Shown here: one piece after another, positions 35,490 through 44,710 of the stretch
How the letters are laid out: every line of letters starts with the position of its first letter
Position numbering within the stretch: position 1 is the stretch's first letter
NCBI RefSeq assembly: GCF_943371865.1
Contig: NZ_CALRWL010000032.1
Span: 9,336-73,335, forward strand
Length of the DNA: 64,000 nt
Source: Azorhizobium sp943371865
GTDB taxonomy: Bacteria; Pseudomonadota; Alphaproteobacteria; Rhizobiales; Xanthobacteraceae
Direction of reading: 5' to 3'
Program-made: the position numbers and the translations under genes
The notes under the pieces: model-generated
The model's input: only the letters and a program-made list of their open reading frames with translations
What the model was told of the DNA's origin: nothing
Database searches by the model: none

Positions 35490-36770
35490 ATGTCTTCCAG
35501 TGACGACCGTCAAGACAAGATGAGCGCCACGCGGCGCGGCGTATTGAAGGGGATGGCGGCGCTGCCCATTGCTGCGGCTGTTCCTGCCGCGAGCCTGTTT
35601 TCTCACAGCGCGCTGGCGCAAACACCTGCCACGTCGGCAGTCAATACAACGGGCCTGGCGGTAACCGACACCGAAGTTACGGTGGGCATCCTGCACTCGG
35701 TCACCGGCACCATGGCCATTTCCGAGACCGGCTCGGTGCAGGCGGAGAAGCTGGCCATCGACCAGATCAATGCCGCCGGCGGCATCCTCGGCCGCAAGAT
35801 CAAATACATTCAGGAGGACGGCGCCTCCGACTGGCCGACCTTCGCCGAGAAGGCCAAGAAGCTCTTGGTGCAGGACAAATGCGCCTCGGTGTTCGGCTGC
35901 TGGACCTCCGCCTCGCGCAAGGCGGTGCTGCCGGTGTTCGAGCAGTATAACGGCATGCTCTATTACCCCACCTTCTATGAAGGCCTGGAGCAGTCCAAGA
36001 ACGTGATCTACACCGGCCAGGAAGCGACCCAGCAGATCATCGCCGGGCTGAACTGGGTGGTGAAGGAGCGCGGCGCGCAGACCTTCTATCTGCTCGGCTC
36101 GGACTATATCTGGCCGCGCACCTCCAACAAGATCGCCCGCAAGCACATCGAGAATTTCCTGAAATTGAAGGTGGTGGGCGAGGAATATTTCCCCCTGGGC
36201 CACACCCAGTTCAATTCGGCCATCAACAAGATCAAGCTCACCAAGCCGGACGTGATCTATGCCATCATCGTCGGCGGCTCGAACGTCGCCTTCTACAAGC
36301 AGCTCAAGGCGGCGGGCATCGATCTGTCCAAGCAGACCCTGCTCACCATCTCGGTGACCGAGGACGAGATCCAGGGCATCGGCGGCGAGAATATCGCCAA
36401 CGCCTTTGCCTGCATGAAATATTTCCAATCGCTGGACAATCCCAACAACAAGGCCTTCGTCGCCGCCTTCAAGAAGACCTATGGCGACAAGATCGTGATC
36501 GGCGACGTGACGCAGGCGGCGTATCTGGGGCCGTGGCTGTGGAAACTCACGGTGGAGAAGGCCGGCTCGTTCGACGTGGACAAGATCGCCGCCGCCTCGC
36601 CGGGGGTGGCGTTCGACAAGGCGCCGGAGGGCTATGTGCGCATCCACGAGAACCACCATCTGTGGAGCAAGACCCGCGTCGGCAAGGCCCGTCTGGACGG
36701 CCAATATGACGTGGTGTTCGAGACCTCCGAACTGGTGGAGCCCGATCCTTTCCCCAAGGGCTATCAGTGA
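35490..36770 (+). CDS. urtA: Urea / short-chain amide ABC transporter, periplasmic binding protein
   Basis: UrtA captures urea in the periplasm for the UrtBCDE transporter. The 426-residue precursor has a twin-arginine signal (TRRGVLKGM followed by an Ala-rich segment ending near ALAQ). The mature part shows VTVGILHSVTGTMAISETGS, GCWTSASRKAVLPVFE, YPTFYEGLEQSKNVIYTGQE and GSDYIWPRTSNKIA, all typical of UrtA/FmdD. An ATG at 35484 is possible, but 35490 is spaced better from GGAGG at 35476-35480. Because fmdA and fmdB follow, the ligand may be formamide or another short amide as well as urea, as in Methylophilus FmdDEF. Confidence 0.97.
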   Translation: MSSSDDRQDKMSATRRGVLKGMAALPIAAAVPAASLFSHSALAQTPATSAVNTTGLAVTDTEVTVGILHSVTGTMAISETGSVQAEKLAIDQINAAGGILGRKIKYIQEDGASDWPTFAEKAKKLLVQDKCASVFGCWTSASRKAVLPVFEQYNGMLYYPTFYEGLEQSKNVIYTGQEATQQIIAGLNWVVKERGAQTFYLLGSDYIWPRTSNKIARKHIENFLKLKVVGEEYFPLGHTQFNSAINKIKLTKPDVIYAIIVGGSNVAFYKQLKAAGIDLSKQTLLTISVTEDEIQGIGGENIANAFACMKYFQSLDNPNNKAFVAAFKKTYGDKIVIGDVTQAAYLGPWLWKLTVEKAGSFDVDKIAAASPGVAFDKAPEGYVRIHENHHLWSKTRVGKARLDGQYDVVFETSELVEPDPFPKGYQ

Positions 36771-37118
36771 GCAGGCGCTCATAAAGCGGGACGCGCTCAT
36801 AGGGCGCGGCGTAAAGCCCTCTCCCGCTTGCGGGGGAGGGTTGGGTGGGGGCCGCCGCAGGCGGAAACCCGCCCGCTTTGCTAGCTCCTTACGGCGACGG
36901 CGAAACGGCTGCCGCTCCCGGTCGAGCGCCGATCCGCATCCGTGCCCGCCGCGCTCCGCGCGGCCCCCACCCTATCCCTCCCCCGCAAGCGGGAGAGGGG
37001 ACCTGTCGCGTGGCGGGAAGGGCCGCCTCAGCACGACGGCCGCGCTGAAAGCCGCTTCCTCCCACACGTTCGCCGCCCGTCCGCCGACCATCCGACCCGA
37101 ACGCCGAGGAACCTGCAC
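36771..37118. repeat. urtA-urtB gap with a second BIME-like inverted repeat pair
   Basis: The 348-bp gap has no gene. Units at 36817-36853 and 36962-37000 are inverted copies of each other (core CCCTCTCCCGCTTGCGGGGG), each a hairpin, and belong to the same family as the pair at 27371-27536. Being inside an operon, it may stabilise or attenuate the message between urtA and urtBCDE, which fits the higher need for binding protein. Confidence 0.85.
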
Positions 37119-38045
37119 ATGTTCATGGGATATACGCTGGGCGAACTGGGCTCCATCTTCGCCATGCAGGCGTTCGCGGGGCTGATCCTGTTCTCCGTCT
37201 TCGTGCTGATGTCGCTCGGCCTGGCCATCATCTTCGGCCAGATGGGCGTGATCAACATGGCCCATGGCGAGTTCATGATCCTCGGCGCCTATATGACCTA
37301 TCTCACCTCGCAGCTGTTCCAGGCCTATCTGCCGGGGCTGAACGGCATCTACTTTTTCGTCGCCATGGCGGTGGCGTTCGTGGTCTCCGGCGCCTTGGGC
37401 ATGCTGGTGGAGTGGAGCATGATCCGCTTCCTCTACAAGCGCCCGCTGGACACGCTGCTCGCCACCTGGGGCCTCTCGCTCATCATGCAGCAGGCGTTCC
37501 GCTCCATCTTCGGCGCCCGCGAGGTGGGGGTGGAACTCCCCGACTGGATGATGGGCTCGCTGCCCGTCACCAGCAGCATCGATGTGCAGATCAACGGCCT
37601 GTTCGTCATGGGCCTGACCACGCTGATCGCCGGCGCGGTCTATCTCTTGATGTTCCGCTCCCGCTGGGGCCTGCAGGTGCGCGCCGTGGTGCAGAACCGC
37701 ACCATGGCCGGGGCCATCGGCATCAGTACCGAGCGCATCGATCGCTACACCTTTGGCCTGGGCTGCGGCATCGCCGGCGTGGCCGGGTCGGCTTTCACCA
37801 TGATCGGCTCCACCGGGCCCACCGCCGGCCAGCTCTATATCGTCGATACCTTCCTGGTGGTGGTGTTCGGCGGGGCGACCTCGCTGGCCGGCACCATCGC
37901 CTCGGCCTTCACCATCTCCCAGGCGCAGTCGACCATGGAGTTCTTCATGTCCGGCTCCATGGCCAAGGTGCTCACCTTGCTGGTGGTGGTCGGCATCCTG
38001 ATGCTGCGGCCCGAAGGCCTGTTCGTCCTCAAGGTTCGGCGCTGA
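37119..38045 (+). CDS. urtB: Urea ABC transporter permease
   Basis: UrtB is one of the two membrane permeases. The 308-residue protein has about eight hydrophobic segments and branched-chain-type permease motifs (LGLAIIFGQMGVINMAHGEF, TWGLSLIMQQ, VVVFGGATSLAGTI). The ATG at 37119 is supported by GAGGA 8 bases upstream; the frame remains open back to 36942 but that would cover the repeat element. Length is close to bacterial urea permeases that lack the extra N-terminal periplasmic domain. Confidence 0.96.
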   Translation: MFMGYTLGELGSIFAMQAFAGLILFSVFVLMSLGLAIIFGQMGVINMAHGEFMILGAYMTYLTSQLFQAYLPGLNGIYFFVAMAVAFVVSGALGMLVEWSMIRFLYKRPLDTLLATWGLSLIMQQAFRSIFGAREVGVELPDWMMGSLPVTSSIDVQINGLFVMGLTTLIAGAVYLLMFRSRWGLQVRAVVQNRTMAGAIGISTERIDRYTFGLGCGIAGVAGSAFTMIGSTGPTAGQLYIVDTFLVVVFGGATSLAGTIASAFTISQAQSTMEFFMSGSMAKVLTLLVVVGILMLRPEGLFVLKVRR

Positions 38046-38055
38046 GGAGCCCCGC

Positions 38056-39207
38056 ATGTCCAAATCCTTTTCGCCCCCGTCGCTCGCCCCCAAGGCCTTC
38101 ACCCGCTCCAAGGATCTCATCGGCGTGCTCCTGCTCGCCGTGCTGCTGGCGGTGGTGCTGCCGCTGATCCTGGATCCGTTCCGGCTCAACATGGTGGGCA
38201 AATATCTCACCTATGCCTTCGTCGCCGTCGGCCTGGTGCTGTGCTGGGGCAATGCGGGCATTCTCTCGCTGGGTCAGGGGGTGTTCTTCGGCCTCGGCGG
38301 CTATTGCATGGCCATGTATCTGAAGCTCCAGGCCTCCACGCCGGAGGCCACCAAGATCCAGTCCACGCCGGGCATTCCCGATTTCATGGACTGGAACCAG
38401 ATCACCCAATTGCCCTTCTTCTGGGTGCCGTTCAAATCGCTCGGCTTCTCGATCATCGCGGTGATGGCGGTGCCGGCGGTATTTGCCCTGGTGCTGGCCT
38501 ATGCCTTGTTCAAGCGCCGGGTGGGCGGGGTGTATTTCGCCATCATCACCCAGGCGCTGGCGGCGATCATGAGCATCCTGATCATCGGCCAGCAGGGCTA
38601 TACCGGCGGGGTCAACGGCATCACCGATTTGCGCACCCTGCAGGGCTGGGACATCCGCACCGACAACGCCAAGTTCATCCTCTATTTCGTCAATGTGGCG
38701 CTCCTCGTCGGCTCCATCCTGCTGTGCCAGTTCATCAATCGCTCAAAACTGGGGCGCATATTGGTCGCCATGCGCGACAAGGAGGACCGGGTGCGGTTCT
38801 CCGGCTATGACGTGGCCTCGTTCAAGATCTTCGTGTTCTGCTTTGCCGCAGCTTTGGCCGGCGTGGGCGGGGCCATGTTCACCTTGCAGGTGGGCTTCAT
38901 GTCGCCCTCGTTCGTGGGCATCACCCCCTCCATCGAAATGGTGATCTACACCGCGGTGGGCGGGCGGCTGTCGCTGCTGGGGGCGGTCTACGGCACGCTC
39001 TTGGTGAACTGGGCCAAGACCTCCTTCTCCGAGAGCTTCCCGGAGCTGTGGCTGTTCGGCCTCGGGGGCCTGTTCATCGCCGTGGTGCTGCTGTTCCCCA
39101 ATGGCCTGGCCGGTCTCTACCGCTCCTATGTGGAACCGCGCCTCGGCGCCCTGTTCTCTCGCAAGCCGCCGCAAGCCGCCACCACCGCTCCCGCCCCTGC
39201 CGAGTGA
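38056..39207 (+). CDS. urtC: Urea ABC transporter permease
   Basis: UrtC is the second permease, 383 residues with about ten hydrophobic segments. Family landmarks are LVLCWGNAGILSLGQGVFFG, GGVYFAIITQALAAIMSILI, GVNGITDLRTLQGW and VGGRLSLLGAVYGTLLVNW. It begins 10 bp after the urtB stop with GAGGAG before the ATG. The C-terminal tail is Ala/Pro rich and hydrophilic. Confidence 0.97.
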   Translation: MSKSFSPPSLAPKAFTRSKDLIGVLLLAVLLAVVLPLILDPFRLNMVGKYLTYAFVAVGLVLCWGNAGILSLGQGVFFGLGGYCMAMYLKLQASTPEATKIQSTPGIPDFMDWNQITQLPFFWVPFKSLGFSIIAVMAVPAVFALVLAYALFKRRVGGVYFAIITQALAAIMSILIIGQQGYTGGVNGITDLRTLQGWDIRTDNAKFILYFVNVALLVGSILLCQFINRSKLGRILVAMRDKEDRVRFSGYDVASFKIFVFCFAAALAGVGGAMFTLQVGFMSPSFVGITPSIEMVIYTAVGGRLSLLGAVYGTLLVNWAKTSFSESFPELWLFGLGGLFIAVVLLFPNGLAGLYRSYVEPRLGALFSRKPPQAATTAPAPAE

Positions 39208-39217
39208 GGAGGACGCC

Positions 39218-39985
39218 ATGAACCCACCCGTGATTTCCGACCAGATGGCGCCCGACTTCCTGCTGGCGGTGGAGGGGCTTTCCGTCTCCTTCGACGGCTT
39301 CAAGGCGGTGGACGATTTGTCCTTCTATGTGGATGAGAATGAGATCCGCGTCATCATCGGCCCCAATGGCGCCGGCAAGACCACGGTGCTGGATCTGATC
39401 TGCGGCCGCACCAAGGCCACCGCCGGCTCGGTGAAGTTCAAGAACACCGAACTCACCAAGATGAAGGAATATGAGATCGTCCGCGCCGGGGTGGGGCGCA
39501 AGTTCCAGAACCCGTCGATTTATGACGATCTCACCGTGTTCGAGAATCTGGAGATTTCCTATCCCAAGGGGCGCGGCGTGCTGGGCGCGCTGGCGTTCAA
39601 GCGCGACGGGGCGGTGAAGGACCGGGTGCAGCATGTGGCCGAGACCATCTTCCTGGCCGATCTGCTGAACCAGCGGGCGGAATATCTCAGCCATGGCCAA
39701 AAGCAGTGGCTGGAGATCGGCATGCTGCTGATCCAGGACCCGGAACTGCTCATGTTGGACGAGCCGGTGGCGGGCATGAGCGTGGCCGAGCGCAAGAAGA
39801 CCGCTGAGCTGTTGAACACCATCATCAAGGACCGCTCGGTGATCGTGATCGAGCACGACATGAAGTTCGTCGAGGACATCGCCCACAAGGTCACCGTCCT
39901 GCACCAGGGCAAGATCCTGTCGGAAGGCTCCATGGCCAAGGTCCAGGCGGACCCCAAGGTCATCGAAGTCTATCTCGGCCACTGA
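39218..39985 (+). CDS. urtD: Urea ABC transporter ATP-binding protein
   Basis: This 255-residue ATPase has Walker A GPNGAGKTT, the Q-loop GRKFQNPSIYDDLTV, a degenerate signature LSHGQKQWLEIG that is normal for UrtD, Walker B LLMLDEPVAGM and the switch His in IEHDMKF. AGGAGG at 39207-39212 fixes the ATG at 39218 even though the frame is open further upstream inside urtC. It powers transport together with UrtE. Confidence 0.97.
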   Translation: MNPPVISDQMAPDFLLAVEGLSVSFDGFKAVDDLSFYVDENEIRVIIGPNGAGKTTVLDLICGRTKATAGSVKFKNTELTKMKEYEIVRAGVGRKFQNPSIYDDLTVFENLEISYPKGRGVLGALAFKRDGAVKDRVQHVAETIFLADLLNQRAEYLSHGQKQWLEIGMLLIQDPELLMLDEPVAGMSVAERKKTAELLNTIIKDRSVIVIEHDMKFVEDIAHKVTVLHQGKILSEGSMAKVQADPKVIEVYLGH

Positions 39986-39995
39986 GAGGCGCATC

Positions 39996-40685
39996 ATGCT
40001 CAACGTCGAGAACCTCGTTGTCTCCTATGGCCAGAGCGAAGCGCTGCATGGTCTGAACTTCGCCGTCGCACCCAATGAGATCGTGGCCATCATGGGCCGC
40101 AACGGCATGGGCAAGACCACGCTGATGAAGTCGCTCATGGGGGTGGTGCCCACCCGCTCCGGCAAGGTCTCGCTGGGCGGCGGCGACATCACCCATCTGA
40201 AGAGCTTCCAGCGGGTGGCCAAGGGTATCGCCTATGTGCCGCAGGGGCGGATGATCTTCTCCACCATGTCGGTGCAGGAGAATATCGAGACCGGCCTGGT
40301 CGCCCATGGCGACAGCAAGGTGCCGCCCGATATCTATGAACTGTTTCCGGTGCTGCTGGAGATGAAGGGGCGGCGCGGCGGCAATCTGTCCGGCGGCCAG
40401 CAGCAGCAACTGGCCATCGCCCGCGCGCTCGCCACCCGGCCCAAGGTGCTGCTGCTGGATGAGCCCACCGAGGGCATCCAGCCCTCCATCATCCGCGACA
40501 TGGCCCGCACCCTGAAGCGCATCCGTGATGAGCGCGGCCTGTCCATCGTGGTGTCGGAGCAGGTGCTGTCCTTCGCCCTCGACATCGCCGACCGGGTGCT
40601 GGTGCTGGAGAATGGCGAGATCGTTCACGAGGACCTGCGCGCCGATATCGACGAGGCCAAGGTCGCCAAATTCCTGTCCGTCTGA
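39996..40685 (+). CDS. urtE: Urea ABC transporter ATP-binding protein
   Basis: The 229-residue ATPase shows Walker A GRNGMGKTT, a Q-loop region YVPQGRMIFSTMSVQENIET, signature LSGGQQQQLAIARAL and Walker B LLLDEPTEGIQPSI, the last being characteristic of UrtE. The switch position reads VVSEQVLSF with Glu-Gln instead of the usual Glu-His, as is common in UrtE. It follows urtD by 10 bp. Confidence 0.97.
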   Translation: MLNVENLVVSYGQSEALHGLNFAVAPNEIVAIMGRNGMGKTTLMKSLMGVVPTRSGKVSLGGGDITHLKSFQRVAKGIAYVPQGRMIFSTMSVQENIETGLVAHGDSKVPPDIYELFPVLLEMKGRRGGNLSGGQQQQLAIARALATRPKVLLLDEPTEGIQPSIIRDMARTLKRIRDERGLSIVVSEQVLSFALDIADRVLVLENGEIVHEDLRADIDEAKVAKFLSV

Positions 40686-40797
40686 GCCGCCGCGCGCCGG
40701 CACGTCAAGCCCGCGCGGCGCTTGAGCGTTTCAAGGTGCGGATGCGTCAGCATCCCTGCACCTGGTCGAAGTGGTCCCAAGGAGAACGGAGCCGTCC

Positions 40798-42027
40798 ATG
40801 ACTGAAACCCTGATCAAGGTGGATCTCAACCAGTCCGCCTACGACAACGACATGGTGCACAATCGCTGGCACCCGGACATTCCCATGGTGGCCTGGGTGA
40901 AGCCGGGCGACGATTTTATCGTCGAGACCTATGACTGGACCGGCGGCTTCATCAAGAATAACGACAGCGCCGACGACGTGCGCGACATCGATCTGTCCAT
41001 CGTGCATTTCCTCTCCGGCCCCATCGGGGTGAAGGGGGCCGAGCCCGGCGATCTGCTGGTTGTTGATCTGCTGGATATCGGCGCCATGCCGAGCAGCCAG
41101 TGGGGCTTCAACGGCTTCTTCTCCAAGAACAATGGCGGCGGGTTCCTCACCGATCATTTCCCCCAGGCGCAGAAGTCGATCTGGGATTTCAAGGGCATGT
41201 TCACCTCGTCGCGGCATATTCCGGGGGTGAATTTCGCCGGCCTGATCCATCCCGGCCTGATCGGCTGCCTGCCCGATCCCAAGATGCTGGAGACCTGGAA
41301 CACCCGCGAGGCGGCACTGATCGCCACCAATCCCACCCGCGTGCCGGGCCTCGCCAATCCCCCGTTCGGCCCCACCGCCCATATGGGCCGGCTGACGGGC
41401 GCGGCCAAGGACAAGGCGGCGGCGGAAGGCGCGCGCACCGTGCCGCCGCGCGAGCATGGCGGCAATTGCGACATCAAGGATCTGTCGCGCGGCTCGAAGA
41501 TCTATTTCCCGGTCTATGTGGACGGCGGCGGCCTCTCCATGGGCGATCTGCATTTCTCCCAGGGCGATGGCGAGATCACCTTCTGCGGCGCCATCGAAAT
41601 GGCCGGCTGGGTGCATCTGAAGGTGGAGGTGCTCAAGGGCGGCATGGCCAAGTACGGGATCAAGAATCCCATCTTCAAGCCCTCGCCCATCACCCCGCAC
41701 TATAATGACTACATCATCTTCGAGGGCATCTCGGTGGATGAAGCCGGCGAGCAGCATTATCTCGATGTGCACATCGCCTATCGCCAGGCCTGCCTCAACG
41801 CCATCGAATATCTGAAGAAGTTCGGCTATTCCGGCGCCCAGGCCTATTCCATCCTCGGCACCGCGCCGGTGCAGGGGCACATTTCCGGCGTGGTGGACGT
41901 GCCCAACGCCTGCGCCACCTTGTGGCTCCCCACGCAGATCTTCGACTTCGACATCAATCCCACCGCCGCGGGACCCACCAAGTTCATCGACGGCTCCATC
42001 GACATGCCGCTGTCGCCGGATCTGTAG
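40798..42027 (+). CDS. fmdA: Formamidase (acetamidase/formamidase family)
   Basis: FmdA hydrolyses formamide to formate and ammonia in the cytoplasm. The 409-residue protein has the family pattern HNRWHPDIP, DWTGGFIKNNDSADDVRDID, LSGPIGVKGAEPGDLLVVDL, PPREHGGNCDIKDLSRGSKI (metal and active-site region) and PVYVDGGGLSMGDLHFSQGD. The ATG at 40798 is preceded by CGGAG and, further up, AAGGAG. It lies 112 bp after urtE in the same direction, which suggests that the transporter brings in amides and FmdA releases their nitrogen. Confidence 0.97.
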   Translation: MTETLIKVDLNQSAYDNDMVHNRWHPDIPMVAWVKPGDDFIVETYDWTGGFIKNNDSADDVRDIDLSIVHFLSGPIGVKGAEPGDLLVVDLLDIGAMPSSQWGFNGFFSKNNGGGFLTDHFPQAQKSIWDFKGMFTSSRHIPGVNFAGLIHPGLIGCLPDPKMLETWNTREAALIATNPTRVPGLANPPFGPTAHMGRLTGAAKDKAAAEGARTVPPREHGGNCDIKDLSRGSKIYFPVYVDGGGLSMGDLHFSQGDGEITFCGAIEMAGWVHLKVEVLKGGMAKYGIKNPIFKPSPITPHYNDYIIFEGISVDEAGEQHYLDVHIAYRQACLNAIEYLKKFGYSGAQAYSILGTAPVQGHISGVVDVPNACATLWLPTQIFDFDINPTAAGPTKFIDGSIDMPLSPDL

Positions 42028-42107
42028 CGCACGCGAACGCCATGGCCGGGGATGACCGCCCGGCCATGGTTCAAGCCAAACGGCCCAGGTCCGGGGAGGA
42101 CAATGCG

Positions 42108-42479
42108 ATGCCGGTCTATGATTATATGTGCGAGAGCTGCGGGCCATTCACGCAGATCCATCCCATGAGCGCCTGCTCGGATGCGCAGCCGTGTCCCGAC
42201 TGCGCCACCGCCTCGCCCCGCGCCTATCTCACCGCGCCCTATTTCGCCGGCATGGACGCGGGCCGCCGCACGGCGATCGCCACCAATGAGCGCAGCGCCC
42301 ATGCGCCCATGACCAACGGCCAATTCGCCGCCAAGAGCGAACGGACCCGAAGCGAGGCAGCCAAGAAACACGGCGCCGGCTGCGGCTGCTGCGGCGGCCA
42401 GATGAAAAGCCGCACCAAGACGGCGGCCAGCGGCGCCAAGAGCTTCCCGTCCGCCCGGCCGTGGATGATCAGCCACTAG
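42108..42479 (+). CDS. fmdB: FmdB-family zinc-ribbon protein
   Basis: FmdB proteins are small zinc ribbons linked to amide/urea operons and thought to regulate or assist them. The 123-residue product begins MPVYDYMCESCG and has the second pair CPDC, giving one CxxC-CxxC ribbon in the first 40 residues. The C-terminus carries another cysteine group, GCGCCGG, before a basic tail. GGGGAGGA just upstream of the ATG at 42108 supports this start. Confidence 0.9.
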   Translation: MPVYDYMCESCGPFTQIHPMSACSDAQPCPDCATASPRAYLTAPYFAGMDAGRRTAIATNERSAHAPMTNGQFAAKSERTRSEAAKKHGAGCGCCGGQMKSRTKTAASGAKSFPSARPWMISH

Positions 42480-42585
42480 GCCGCCGGGCGGGAAGCGGAA
42501 CCGGAGCGTCCGGGAGGGGTTAGGTGGGAGCGCCCGTCGGCGCAGCCCGTTCGCGCGGGTTGGTTCCTGCCCGGTGCGTTCCTTC

Positions 42586-44412
42586 ATGACCCATCCCGTT
42601 CCGCAGACCGCGTCCGTCCTTGCCCGCGCCCATGTGATGCCGTTCGGCGCCATGCTGGTGCGGGGCGGCGTGCATTTCCGGTTCTGGGCGCCGGGGGTGG
42701 AGGCGGTGGGCCTCAATCTGCTGGACGGGCCGCTGCTGCCCATGACCCGCGAGCATGGCGGCTGGCACCATCTGGTCACCGACCAGGCGCGGCCGGGCGC
42801 GCGCTATATGTTCCGCCTGCCCGATGGGCTCGACGTGCCCGATCCCGCCTCCCGCTTTCAGCCTGAGGATGTCCACGGCCCCAGCGAGGTGATCGATCCC
42901 GCCGCTTATCCCTGGCGGGATGGCACCTGGCGCGGGCGCCCGTGGCACGAGGCGGTGATCTATGAACTGCATGTGGGCACGTTCACGCCGCAGGGCACGT
43001 TCGCGGCGGCGGCGGAGAAACTCGATCATCTGGCGGATCTCGGCATCACCGCCATCGAGATCATGCCGGTGGCGGATTTTCCCGGCGCCCGCAACTGGGG
43101 CTATGACGGCGCCCTGCTGTTCGCGGGCGATGCCGCCTATGGCCGGCCCGAGGACTTCAAGGCCCTGGTGGAAGCGGCCCATGCCCGCGGCATGATGGTG
43201 CTGCTGGATGTGGTCTATAACCACTTCGGGCCCGACGGGAATTATCTCAACACCTATGCGCCCACCTTCTTCACCGATCGCCACCACACCCCCTGGGGGG
43301 CGGCGATCAATTTTGACGGCCATGACTCGGCCCCGGTGCGCGATTTCATCATCCACAATGCGCTCTATTGGCTGGAGGAGTTTCACCTCGACGGCCTGCG
43401 GCTGGACGCGGTGCACGCCATTCGCGACGACAGCCAGGAGCATCTTCTGGCGGAACTGGCCCGCCGCGCGCGGGCGTCGTGCCCGGAGCGGCCGATCCAT
43501 CTGATCCTGGAAAACGAGGAGAATGACACCGCCCGCCTCGCCCCCGGCGATGACCGCAGCTTCACCGCCCAATGGAATGACGATGCCCACCATGTGCTCC
43601 ACACCGCTCTGACCGGCGAGCACGAGGGCTATTATGCCGATTATGCCGGCGACATGGACAAGCAGGCGCTGGCGCTGGCCGAGGGGTTCGCCTTCCAGGG
43701 CGAGGAGATGGCCTTCCGCGGCTCTGCCCGCGGCGCGCCCAGCGTGCATCTGCCGCCCACGGCGTTCGTGGCCTTTCTCCAGAACCACGACCAGATCGGC
43801 AACCGGGCCTTCGGCGAACGCATCGCGGCGCTGGCGCCCGCGCCGGCGGTGCGGGCGGCGGCGGCCACCTATCTGCTGTGCCCGCAGATTCCCATGCTGT
43901 TCATGGGCGAGGAATGGGCCGCATCCACGCCATTCCTGTTCTTCTGCGACTTTGCCGGCGAACTGGCGGAGGCGGTGGCCAACGGGCGACGCGCCGAATT
44001 CAAGCACTTTGCGGCGTTCCAGGATCCCGCGAAGCGCGACCGCATCCCCGATCCCTCCGCCCTGGCCACATTCCGCGCCAGCACGCTGGATTGGGCCGAA
44101 GTCCAGCAGGCCGGCCACCGCGAGGTGCGGGACTGGTATCGGCGCATCCTGGCCGTCCGGCGCGAGAGGGTGGTGCCGCTGCTGCCGGGCATTGCCGCCG
44201 GCGGCACCTGGCGGGTGGTGGGCGGCGCGGGCATCGAGGTGCAGTGGGCGGCGGCGGATGGTTTGGCGCTGGAACTGCGGGCCAATCTGTCGGGCGAGAG
44301 CGTGAGCGGGTTTACGGTGCCGCGCGCGCATCTGCTGTGGAGCGAGGGCTGGTGGGACGGTGCCCGGAGCGGGCCGTGGTCGGTGCTGTGGTCGCTGGGC
44401 GATACAGCATAG
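42586..44412 (+). CDS. treZ: Malto-oligosyltrehalose trehalohydrolase
   Basis: TreZ releases trehalose from the maltooligosyltrehalose made by TreY. The 608-residue protein has the N-terminal sandwich (HFRFWAPGVEAVGLNL) and a GH13 barrel with YELHVGTFTPQGTF, MPVADFPGARNWGYDG, VVYNHFGPDGNYL, GLRLDAVHAIRDDSQ (nucleophile), LILENEENDT (acid/base) and FLQNHDQIGNR. The start could be a GTG at 42574 or the ATG at 42586; neither has a clear ribosome binding site. It is separated from treY by 34 kb and lies next to the amide genes, an unusual split since treZ and treY commonly adjoin. Confidence 0.96.
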   Translation: MTHPVPQTASVLARAHVMPFGAMLVRGGVHFRFWAPGVEAVGLNLLDGPLLPMTREHGGWHHLVTDQARPGARYMFRLPDGLDVPDPASRFQPEDVHGPSEVIDPAAYPWRDGTWRGRPWHEAVIYELHVGTFTPQGTFAAAAEKLDHLADLGITAIEIMPVADFPGARNWGYDGALLFAGDAAYGRPEDFKALVEAAHARGMMVLLDVVYNHFGPDGNYLNTYAPTFFTDRHHTPWGAAINFDGHDSAPVRDFIIHNALYWLEEFHLDGLRLDAVHAIRDDSQEHLLAELARRARASCPERPIHLILENEENDTARLAPGDDRSFTAQWNDDAHHVLHTALTGEHEGYYADYAGDMDKQALALAEGFAFQGEEMAFRGSARGAPSVHLPPTAFVAFLQNHDQIGNRAFGERIAALAPAPAVRAAAATYLLCPQIPMLFMGEEWAASTPFLFFCDFAGELAEAVANGRRAEFKHFAAFQDPAKRDRIPDPSALATFRASTLDWAEVQQAGHREVRDWYRRILAVRRERVVPLLPGIAAGGTWRVVGGAGIEVQWAAADGLALELRANLSGESVSGFTVPRAHLLWSEGWWDGARSGPWSVLWSLGDTA

Positions 44413-44710
44413 TCCACATGGGTGCGGTGCACGGGTGATGTGTGGGGTGCAAGGCGCGGAACATGCAATGCCTGATTGTTTTCAAAATGGAATGAATGGT
44501 ATCTATTGCATGCCAGAACGGAGCGATTTTGCATCCGTCCGCAACGGGGCTTGTGTAGGCTGACGGAGGCAAATCCCTAAAAGGGGAAATCCCTCAAAAG
44601 GGGAAATCCCTAAAGGGGAATGGGGCGGGTCATGGGCGTGGCGCGATCGCTGGACGGAGTGCAGCGGCGGCGACATCTCGGGCGCGCAGGGGCGGGATGG
44701 ATCTGCGGAG
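44413..44710. promoter_or_regulatory. Regulatory region before the five-gene signalling operon
   Basis: This 298-bp gap contains an AT-rich segment (44470-44510) bounded by a perfect inverted repeat, CATGCAAT at 44462-44469 and ATTGCATG at 44505-44512 (35-bp spacer), and further down a threefold repeat at 44571-44618. It is the obvious site for the promoter and control of the operon that starts at 44711. Confidence 0.5.
44571..44618. repeat. Three tandem 15-17-bp palindromic units
   Basis: Units AAATCCCTAAAAGGGG (44571-44586), AAATCCCTCAAAAGGGG (44587-44603) and AAATCCCTAAAGGGG (44604-44618) follow directly. Each holds a CCCT / AGGGG inverted pair, so three small hairpins or three protein sites are possible. 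They lie 93-140 bp before the first gene of the operon. Confidence 0.85.

Noticed and set aside
44571..44618. Possible CRISPR remnant
   Set aside because: Units follow each other directly without spacers and are too short.
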